Notes under the pieces: generated by a model
What the model saw: only the letters and a program-made list of their open reading frames with translations
What the model was told of the DNA's origin: nothing
Database searches by the model: none
Translations under genes and position numbers: made by a program
Origin: Treponema sp.
GTDB taxonomy: Bacteria > Spirochaetota > Spirochaetia > Treponematales > Breznakiellaceae
Direction: 5' to 3'
NCBI GenBank assembly: GCA_031280065.1
Contig: JAITHH010000279.1
Location: 1-6,831, forward strand
DNA: 6,831 nucleotides
Shown: in pieces, positions 1 through 6,000 of the stretch
How the letters are laid out: each line of letters opens with the position of its first letter
Numbering within the stretch: the first letter of the stretch is position 1

Positions 1-212
1 TGCGCGAAGGCTTTAGCCTGAGCAGTGCACACCCAGCGTCCGCGCCCGCAAGGGCGTTGAGGCGCGTTATGCGGCATGGTGTAGCGCTCGTAATTCCCCC
101 CTATTAGCACAGATGCGCGAAGGCTTTAGCCTGAGCAGTGCGCGGCCAGCATCCGCGCCCGCAGGGCGTTGAGGCGGCATGATGCGGCCCGCCGTAGCGC
201 TCGTAATTCCCC
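1..212. repeat. Two tandem copies of a ~100-base palindromic repeat, 113-base period
   Basis: Copy 1 spans 1-99 and copy 2 spans 114-212. Both begin TGCGCGAAGGCTTTAGCCTG and end GTAGCGCTCGTAATTCCCC, with the middle more diverged. Each copy holds two small hairpins at matching places. The first is AGGCT-TT-AGCCT (8-19 and 121-132). The second has a CGCCC/GGGCG stem (43-56, loop GCAA, a GNRA-type tetraloop; 156-168, loop GCA). The loop differs while the stem is kept, which is what a conserved folded element would show. The left copy may continue beyond the window. No gene is supported in 1-235. Function is unknown; a REP- or MITE-like dispersed element is the simplest reading. Confidence 0.85.
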
Positions 213-235
213 ATGCTCTCACACATGCACGGACG

Positions 236-511
236 TCACGAAGCGGCAATCCGTTCCCGTACCATTTCGCTGATGATCTCAGCGGGGGTTTTATGGGTAT
301 CCATTGCTTTAATCATCAGATAATCCGCCGAGAGATCGTCAATCGTTACCGTGCGGGCTGCGGCCTTGCGCTGAGAAAAGTAGCCTGAACCGTTAGGTCC
401 GGTTTTGGGTGTAGTTTTCGTCCATTTTTCGTCCAGCCGGTCATATTCTTCATTGGTTAAATCATAAAACTTCGTTTCATGTCTGCTGTTTTTTTCAAGG
501 TTATCTTTCAT
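236..511 (-). CDS. Ribbon-helix-helix antitoxin of a BrnT/BrnA-like toxin-antitoxin pair
   Basis: This is a 91-residue protein. The start at 511 is chosen because an AGAGGGGA Shine-Dalgarno lies just upstream and because its ATG overlaps the toxin stop by four bases (ATGA); a longer in-frame start at 556 lies inside the toxin gene. The N-terminal ~45 residues are charged and polar (MKDNLEKNSRHETKFYDLTN). The C-terminal part (about 53-91) reads as a strand, RTVTIDDL, followed by two helices ending in AEIISEMVRERIAAS, the layout of a CopG/Arc-type ribbon-helix-helix DNA-binding domain. By family analogy it would neutralise the upstream toxin and repress its own operon. Toxin-first order with a C-terminal ribbon-helix-helix matches BrnT-BrnA. 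The pair is more A+T-rich than the pyr and dnaE genes, suggesting separate origin. Assignment is from pattern and context, not a search. Confidence 0.75.
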   Translation of the reverse strand: MKDNLEKNSRHETKFYDLTNEEYDRLDEKWTKTTPKTGPNGSGYFSQRKAAARTVTIDDLSADYLMIKAMDTHKTPAEIISEMVRERIAAS

Positions 512-783
512 GTTTCCCCTCTTGTTCCAAGTAACTGGATAAATGCGGAACGGCATTTCATCGCGTGAAATACTCTCAGTCTGCCGTCAGCAATAACATT
601 GTATAAAACTTCAATGAGGTTTGCCTTGCGATCAAAACCGATAAGCAGGTGTTTGTTTTCGGCATCCGGATCATCTTCGTCAAGAAAACCGTCGTATTTG
701 GCAGTGTCAAACGCCATTTTTATATCGGTCTCGCTCACGCCGTGTTTGAAGGCGGCGGGATTAAACTCTATGGCGATGTTCAT
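508..783 (-). CDS. BrnT-like toxin (putative ribonuclease)
   Basis: This is a 91-residue protein. The start at 783 gives an N-terminus typical of BrnT-type toxins: IEFNPAAFKHGVS at about residues 5-17 resembles the family's 'W-D-x-x-K...KHGVSF' opening. A middle segment with LLIGFDRKANLIEVLYNV and then RLRVFHAMKCRSAF matches the family's beta-sheet core and the late 'RIISAR+A' motif. BrnT proteins are RelE-fold endoribonucleases that block growth by cutting RNA; that activity is inferred here. The frame stays open upstream to 1008, but that part crosses hairpin and repeat DNA with no protein-like character. The gene overlaps the antitoxin by four bases, so the two are probably translationally coupled. 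A promoter lies directly upstream, with the predicted transcript start at or near the ATG, so the mRNA could be leaderless. Alternative: a related small toxin of unknown class. Confidence 0.72.
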   Translation of the reverse strand: MNIAIEFNPAAFKHGVSETDIKMAFDTAKYDGFLDEDDPDAENKHLLIGFDRKANLIEVLYNVIADGRLRVFHAMKCRSAFIQLLGTRGET

Positions 784-818
784 ACTGCTAGTATACAACG
801 GTTTTCCCGCGTGGTGAA
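782..818 (-). promoter_or_regulatory. Promoter and possible autoregulatory palindrome of the toxin-antitoxin operon
   Basis: Reading the minus strand, TTCACC (818-813) and TATACT (795-790) are separated by exactly 17 bases, a good sigma-70 arrangement. A palindrome ATACT-GCT-AGTAT (782-794) overlaps the -10 box and reaches the toxin start codon, a sensible operator site for a ribbon-helix-helix repressor. The predicted transcription start falls about at 783, the A of the ATG, and no Shine-Dalgarno is visible. All of this is inferred from sequence pattern. Confidence 0.5.
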
Positions 819-819
819 G

Positions 820-841
820 ATGCGGCACGCCGTAGCGCTCG
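820..841. repeat. Partial third copy of the left-hand repeat
   Basis: ATGCGGCACGCCGTAGCGCT and the following CG match 182-203 of the second repeat copy with one or two differences. The similarity stops after 841. A weak match to the start of the repeat unit also appears at about 221-231 (ACACATGCACG, compared with ACAGATGCGCG before copy 2). The toxin-antitoxin pair therefore sits between what may be the head and tail of one repeat copy. Confidence 0.6.
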
Positions 842-860
842 GTAGCGTCGCTGCTGCGGG

Positions 861-961
861 GGCAAAACGCGCAAGCGTTTTGCCGAAGCGCTGTTGCGGC
901 GCATGGATGCGCCGCGGTGTCGCGCAGGCGCCCGGAGGCCCGAAACAGGAGGTTGAGGGCC
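861..961. repeat. Cluster of perfect hairpins next to the pyrF remnant
   Basis: Two strong palindromes lie 11 bases apart. The first is GGCAAAACGC-GCAA-GCGTTTTGCC at 861-884: a perfect 10-base stem with a GCAA tetraloop. The second is GCGGCGCAT-GG-ATGCGCCGC at 896-915: nine complementary bases on each side. A weaker stem, GGCCC/GGGCC, pairs 937-941 with 957-961. Neither strong hairpin is followed by a T-run on either strand, so they do not look like ordinary intrinsic terminators. The 842-990 stretch contains no convincing gene. A mobile palindromic element of the REP or MITE type is likely, perhaps the agent that broke pyrF. Confidence 0.7.
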
Positions 962-990
962 GCAGGGAAGGCCCCCCGGCCCCCCCGGTT

Positions 991-1374
991 GGCCGAAGAC
1001 TCTACCACGCCGTCGGCGATAAACTCGCGGAATTAGCCGCCGCCCGCCAAGGCATCCACGGCTACGGAGCCTTCGGCGCAGTCGCCGGCTGCACCGAACC
1101 CGAAGAAGCCGCCGAACTGCGCGCCCGGTATCCCAGCCTCTTCTTCCTCATCCCCGGCTACGGAACCCAGGGAGGCGCGGCAGCCGGCGCAGCCCTCCTC
1201 CTCCAGCAGGGCAGAGGCGGCGTCGTGAACGCCTCCCGCTCCATCCTCAAAGCCTGGACCCGCGCCGCGCCCCAGGACGCGGACAACGCATTCGCCGCCG
1301 CCGAAGCCCGGCGGGCGGTCATCGAAATGCGGGACGCCATCAGCGCCGCGGTCAAAGCCGGAGCCGGACAATGA
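991..1374 (+). pseudogene. pyrF: 5'-truncated orotidine 5'-phosphate decarboxylase (type 2), C-terminal half
   Basis: About 127 residues match the C-terminal half of type 2 (PyrF/OMP decarboxylase) enzymes, which make UMP from orotidine monophosphate, the last step of de novo pyrimidine synthesis. Family signatures are present in order: LYHAVGDKLAELA, then GAFGAVAGCTEPEEA, then the phosphate-binding IPGYGTQGG (1150-1176), then GGVVNASRSIL. Full-length relatives have roughly 270-310 residues. The first half, with the catalytic Lys-Asp cluster, is absent: the preceding 170 bases are hairpins and repeats, and beyond them lies the toxin-antitoxin pair on the other strand. The frame is open upstream to 649 without encoding PyrF. 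No good start with a Shine-Dalgarno precedes the homology; an AGGAGG at 947-952 has no suitable start codon after it. The stop overlaps the pyrK start (ATGA). If the missing half lies left of position 1, the gene is split rather than deleted. Confidence 0.8.
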
Positions 1375-2204
1375 ATACCCCCCCGGCAAAAACCAAAGCG
1401 CATCTCGTCTGCGAACTCGCCGGAAACACCCCCGTGAACCGGGAGCTGTTTCAGTTGGAGTTTGCCTGGCCCGGCCCCGCGCCCCGTGCAGGCCAGTTCT
1501 TCATGCTCAAACCCCGGCGGAGCGGGATGTTCCTTGCCCGGCCCATCAGCGCCGCCTCCTGGTCTTCCGTGCGGTCCGGCTCCCGCGCCCTGCGTTTCCT
1601 CATCGCCCGGCGGGGCCGGGGAACCGGGGAGCTTGCCGCCTTGCGCCCCGGCGAGGAAGCGGAACTCACCGGCCCCCTGGGCAACGCCTGGCTGGACTTC
1701 CTGTCGCCCCTGCTCGCGGACAAAGCCCCCGCCGGTAAGGAGCGCCCCGCACGGATTGCCCTGGCAGGCGGCGGCATCGGCATCGCCCCTCTCATGGCCC
1801 TGCTCTCTGGAGAAACCCCCGGCCTTTCCTTTGACGTTTACGCGGGCTTCAGGACGGGCTTTACGGGCCCTGACGAGCGGAACCTCCTGCTGGGCCCGGC
1901 CCTGCAATACGCTGAAAAGCTCGTAATCGCCACCGAAGACGGCAGCGAGGGACTGCGGGGCCGCATCCCCGGCTTCCTTGACCCGGCCCCCTATACGGCG
2001 GTCTGCGCCTGCGGCCCTGAACCCATGCTCCAGGCCGTATCCGCCCTTTGCAAAACCGCAGGCGTCCCCTGTTTTGTCAGCCTGGAACGGCGCATGGCCT
2101 GCGGGGTAGGGGCCTGCCTTGGCTGTACGGTGCGTACCCTTGCCGGGAACCGCCGCTGCTGCGCCGATGGCCCCATCTTCCGCTCCGAAGAAGTTTTTCC
2201 TTAG
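1371..2204 (+). CDS. pyrK: Dihydroorotate dehydrogenase electron-transfer subunit
   Basis: This 277-residue protein matches PyrK, the subunit that passes electrons from dihydroorotate oxidation in PyrD (class 1B) to NAD+ through FAD and a [2Fe-2S] cluster in the cytoplasm. Visible landmarks are the flavin-binding RPIS (57-60), GTGEL (84-88) and GPLGN (101-105), the nucleotide-binding GGGIGIAPL (133-141), CGPEPML (214-220), and a C-terminal iron-sulfur motif CGVGACLGC with cysteines at 244, 249 and 252, completed by Cys264 in RCCADGPIF. The length is slightly above the usual 250-265. The ATG at 1371 overlaps the pyrF stop, with a weak GGAG seven bases upstream, which suggests that pyrF once lay upstream in the same operon. 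PyrK normally works with PyrD, yet no pyrD follows; it must lie elsewhere or upstream of the window. All ligand residues are kept, so the protein looks functional, though its transcription may be affected by the disruption upstream. Confidence 0.93.
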   Translation: MNTPPAKTKAHLVCELAGNTPVNRELFQLEFAWPGPAPRAGQFFMLKPRRSGMFLARPISAASWSSVRSGSRALRFLIARRGRGTGELAALRPGEEAELTGPLGNAWLDFLSPLLADKAPAGKERPARIALAGGGIGIAPLMALLSGETPGLSFDVYAGFRTGFTGPDERNLLLGPALQYAEKLVIATEDGSEGLRGRIPGFLDPAPYTAVCACGPEPMLQAVSALCKTAGVPCFVSLERRMACGVGACLGCTVRTLAGNRRCCADGPIFRSEEVFP

Positions 2205-2442
2205 GGAACCGCTGATTACGCCGATGAAAATGATGACACGGATGACTAGAAACAACATCAGCGTAGAACCGAAGGTTCGCAATCTGTGTACATCCGTGCC
2301 ATCTGCGGTAAAAAAAACAGTTGTCCAGGAACCGCAGATTGCACTGATTAAAGCAAACCACGGAAGACACGGAAGTGACGCGGAAAAGAAATTCTGTTCC
2401 GTGGGTTTCCGCCTGCCTGCGGCCTGCCGGAATCAGCCTGCC
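2205..2442. repeat. Convergent intergenic region of degenerate direct and inverted repeats
   Basis: No gene is supported in these 238 bases between the ends of pyrK and yggT. They contain related segments: GGAACCGCTGATTACGCCGA (2205-2224), its inverted relative CATCCGTGCCATCTGCGGT (2291-2309), and another direct one, GGAACCGCAGATTGCACTGA (2328-2347). ACACGGATGA (2236-2245) pairs with the inverted CATCCGTG. Farther right, CCACGGAA (2358-2365) is perfectly inverted as TTCCGTGG (2397-2404), with further ACACGGAA and GCGGAA echoes between them. From memory, sequences of the 'ACCGCAGATTACACGGATGA / ACCACGGAAGACACGGAA' type recur in intergenic regions of many unrelated bacteria; this appears to be a decayed member. 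The inverted arms could fold and might help stop transcription from both sides, but no classic T-tract terminator is present. Confidence 0.7.
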
Positions 2443-3033
2443 CTAAAAACGCAGGCTCTGGAGAAAATATACCCCCAGACGCGCCGCAAAACCTAAGCCC
2501 AGCATGAGCAGGAGGAGCGCCGCAATGGAAAAAACAAGCCCGAACAGATAATTCACCAGACGGTTCGGGAAGAAAATCTGCTTGATACGGAAAAGTACCG
2601 GGCGGGCAAACGCGTCAACCACGCCCCAAATGGGCCGCTGATACACGTTTTGGCGGCTCAGGTAGGCGATCAGGCGCAGGACCAGCACGACAATCGCAAA
2701 GCCCAGGAAGAAAGACACTGCGGACCAGACCGTCGAAAGGAGCAGGGCCAGAATACGCCCCAGGGTGATAGAGCCGGAGTAGCCCAGGGTGATGCAGATG
2801 TTATTCAGCACCGAGAGCAGCCCCAAAGCGGCAACCGGCGAGAAATCCAGCGTACCCGCTCTGAGGGAGGGGAAACGGCGGAACCAATTCAGGTAGGGAT
2901 CCGTGATCCGGCAGAGCAATTCTACGGGACGGCCAAACTTGGGGCCGCTGAACCAGGTAAGCAGGAGACGGATAAAGAGCAGCAGCATGTAGAGACTGGT
3001 CAGCGTCCCCAGTAAACGCATGAAAAACAGCAT
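2443..3033 (-). CDS. yggT: YggT family integral membrane protein with two YggT domains
   Basis: This 196-residue, strongly hydrophobic protein has two related halves, as in the two-repeat form of YggT. The first half has a helix at about 3-27, then GRPVELLCRITDPYLNWFRR (34-53) and a second helix at about 64-84. The second half has a long hydrophobic stretch at about 90-125, then PIWGVVDAFARPVLFRIKQI (114-133) and a last helix at about 158-185. The 'xxDPxLxxFRR' and 'xxDxFxRPVLxxI' segments are the family's amphipathic motif between helices. YggT proteins sit in the inner membrane; roles in osmotic tolerance, cofactor attachment or division have been proposed in different lineages, and none can be chosen here. 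The ATG at 3033 follows AAGGAGGACTT and lies 9 bases after the dnaE stop, so it is almost surely co-transcribed with dnaE. The last codons overlap a small stem, AGCCTGC/GCAGGCT (2435-2457). Confidence 0.88.
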   Translation of the reverse strand: MLFFMRLLGTLTSLYMLLLFIRLLLTWFSGPKFGRPVELLCRITDPYLNWFRRFPSLRAGTLDFSPVAALGLLSVLNNICITLGYSGSITLGRILALLLSTVWSAVSFFLGFAIVVLVLRLIAYLSRQNVYQRPIWGVVDAFARPVLFRIKQIFFPNRLVNYLFGLVFSIAALLLLMLGLGFAARLGVYFLQSLRF

Positions 3034-3037
3034 AAGT

Positions 3038-3044
3038 CCTCCTT
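3038..3044 (-). promoter_or_regulatory. Shine-Dalgarno of yggT overlapping the dnaE stop codon
   Basis: Minus-strand AAGGAGG begins inside the TAA stop of dnaE (3045-3043) and lies four bases before the yggT ATG. It fixes the yggT start and points to translational coupling of the two genes. Confidence 0.8.
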
Positions 3045-6000
3045 ATTGACGCCACACTTCCGCGACCGCGGGGTATTGGGTAAGGGCCTCCACATGGACC
3101 GGATCAACGGTGATGCTCAGTTGCGCGGCCGTGCGGATCACCTGCTCCCCGTTCTGGACCGGCACATGAATAAAGACCGTGCAGGGCCCCCGGTTTTCCA
3201 CCAGGTAGTTGCGCAGGGGAATGAGGTTATTTTCAGCTGCGGCGGCGTCCTGCCGCAGCCTGATATGCAGTTCCCGGAAAGCGTCCGCCTGCCTGGAGAC
3301 GGCGTACTGGGGCTGAACATCCGCAACCGTCGTCCCGCCGCTGCTCCAGGCCCGTGACGCCGCCGGCGCGCCGTCCTTGTATTTGCCCTTGAGCCGCTTC
3401 AAACTCGGCATGGAATCGGGGTAGAACACCGGACGGTTGTTCTTGTAGGCGTCTTTTTTGACCTTGCCCTTGAAAACAGCCGCCTCGTTTTCCACCAGGG
3501 AATCTTTAACATCGGTCCATATCTTCTGGAAGAACGTAACGCTGATCTCGCCGTTGTAATCCGCCAAACTCGCGTAGGCCATATCGCTGCCCTTCTGGGT
3601 ACGGAAGGGCTTTAAGTCCTTGATAATCCCCACCAGCGTATACTCCTCTTTGGGGTCCGCCTCATCCGGGCGGGCGAGATTCAGCCTGACTTCCGCCTCC
3701 CAGACGGCGCGGTATTCATCCATCCGGCGGGTCAGGGCCTCGTCCCGCTCCGCCTGGGCCGACGCCTCCTCCTCGGTGATGAATTCCTCCGCCAGAAACG
3801 TGTAGCGGTCCTTTTCCGCCTGGTACTCGATCTTTCCCCGGATGATCCGCACCTGCTCTTCTTCGATTTTATCCTGGCAGACCTCCCAGACCTTGGGGAA
3901 GAACGTCATCTCTATCTCGCCGTTGAAGTCGGACAGGGAAGCGAACGCCATCTTTCCGCCCTTGGTGGTGATGGTCTTGATGGACTTCACCAGCCCTACC
4001 AGGATGTGATTCCCGCAGGCCATGGTTTCCGGCTGGGCCAGGTTGACTTTCACCGTCCGCTGCCAGAGGTCCCGGTACTCGTCCATGGGGTGCCCGGAGA
4101 AATAGAAGCCGATGAGCTGTTTTTCTATCTTGAGTTTCTCCATCCGGCTGATTTCCGGGCAGCGCTCAAACGTGAAGGCGCGGTACTCCGGCTCGCCGGT
4201 TTCCTCAAAAAGGCTGACCTGACCCGCGTTCTTTTCGTCCTTCCTGCTCTGGGCGTACTCCGCCGCCCGCTCCAGGTTCCCCTCCAGCGTTTCCCGCGCA
4301 ACGCCGAAGCGGTCAAAGGCCCCGGTCTGAACGAGCCGCTCGATGACGCTTTTGCCCACCGTCTTGATGTCCACGCGCTCCATGAAGTCCATGAAGTCCT
4401 TGTAGGGCCCCCCCTCCTGCCGCCGGGCGGCGATCTCATCCGCCGGCCCGTCCCCCAGGCCCTTGATTCCCAGAAAGCCGTAGACAATCCGCCCGTCCAC
4501 CACGGAGAAGAGCTTGTCCGAGCGGTTTACGTCCGGGGGATCGATGGCAAGCCCCATCTTCCGGGCCTCGTCGATGCACTTGGACAGCTTGTCCTTGTCG
4601 GCGCTGTGAATCTCGTTGGTGAGGTTCGCCGCCATGAACTCCGCGGGGAAATTCGCCTTGAGGTAGGCCGTGCGGTAGGCCACCACCGAGTAGGCTGCCG
4701 CGTGGCTCTTGTTGAAACCGTAACCGGCAAAGGGAACCAGCAGATCGTAAATTTCCCCGGCCTTGGCTTCGGAATAGCCCTGTTTGACCGCCCCTTCCAG
4801 GAAAGGAATCTTTTCCTTGTCCAGAATTTCCTTTTTCTTTTTTCCCATGGCCCGGCGGAGCAGGTCGGCTTGACCCAGGCTGTAGCCCGCGATGATCCGG
4901 GCCACCTGCATCACCTGCTCCTGGTACACGATGACCCCGTAGGTTTCCTTGAGCGCCCCCTCCAGGCTGGGGTCGGGGTAACTGATCCCCTGGCGGCCAT
5001 TCTTGGAATCGATAAACTGGGGGATATTGTCCATGGGGCCGGGCCGGTAGAGGGAGTTCAAGGCGATAAGGTCTTCAATAGAGTTAGGCTTAACCTGTTT
5101 AAGGACATTCTGCATTCCCTCGGATTCAAACTGAAAGACCTCGAAGCTCTTGCCTTCCCCCAGCATTTTGAAGGCCGCCTCATCCTCTTCGGAAATCGCT
5201 TCAGCGCTAAAATCCGCAAAGTCCCCGCCCCGGCGCCGGATAAGCTCCTCGGTACGCTTGATCACATCCAGGGTTTTAAGGCCCAGAAAGTCCATTTTCA
5301 CCAGGCCGCAGCTTTCCAGATGGTTCATGTCGTACTGGGTGGCCACGCCGCCGGTCTTGGCGTCGCGGTACAGGGGCACAAAGTTATGGAGCGCCGACTT
5401 GCCGATTACCACCCCCGCCGCATGGAGGCTGGAATGGCGGTTCAAGCCCTCTAACTTGCGGGCCAGCGTAAAGAGGTCGGTGTAGCGGGTATCTTTTTCC
5501 AGTTCCCGGAGCTTGGGCTCCCCGGCGAAGGCTTTTGCCAGGGTGATTTTCGGGTCCTTGGGGATGAGTTTGGTGATCATCTCCGATTCGGGGATGGAGA
5601 TGCCCAGGGCCCGGGCCACGTCCTTGATCACAGCCTTGGCCCCCAGGGTTCCAAAGGTGATGATCTGCCCGACCTGCTCCCGCCCGTACTTTTCGGTAAC
5701 GTACTTGATCACCTCTTCCCGGCCCTCATTGGCAAAGTCCACGTCAAAGTCCGGCATGGAAACCCGTTCCCAGTTCAGGAAGCGCTCAAAAAGGAGATTG
5801 TACTTCCGGGGCTCAACCCCGGTGATCCCCAGGGAATAGGCCACCACCGAACCCACCCCGGAACCGCGGCCAGGCCCCACCGGAATATCATGCGCCTTGG
5901 CCCAGTTGATAAAGTCCGCCACGATGAGGAAGTAGCCGGTAAAGCCCATCTTGATGATCGTGTCCAGCTCATACTCCGCCTGTTTTTGAACCGCCTCCCA

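Noticed and set aside
1..235. CRISPR array
   Set aside because: There are only two long diverged copies with no short repeat and unique spacer pattern and no cas gene.
1..841. Integron cassette array (repeats as attC sites with a toxin-antitoxin cargo)
   Set aside because: The arrangement is suggestive, and GTTGAGG in the repeat is close to GTTRRRY, but the last base does not fit, no matching RYYYAAC partner is seen, and the first two repeats have no gene between them.
649..990. Upstream extension of the pyrF reading frame
   Set aside because: The frame is open but crosses antisense toxin sequence and perfect hairpins. The translation is unlike PyrF and no credible start site is present.
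784..1008. N-terminal extension of the toxin to 1008
   Set aside because: It would translate the promoter, repeat and hairpin region; the family-like sequence begins at the ATG at 783.
1158..2282. Minus-strand open frame of 374 codons across pyrF and pyrK
   Set aside because: It is a shadow of the pyr genes, with a low-complexity Gly/Ala-rich translation, and it runs into repeat DNA.
2435..2457. Intrinsic terminator AGCCTGC/GCAGGCT at the yggT stop
   Set aside because: The seven-base stem is perfect, but it includes the stop codon in its loop and no T-run follows on either strand.
4006..5454. Long plus-strand open frame of 482 codons inside dnaE
   Set aside because: It lies antisense to a well-conserved stretch of the polymerase; high G+C and codon bias leave the opposite frame open. 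The translation shows no recognisable domain and there is no Shine-Dalgarno.
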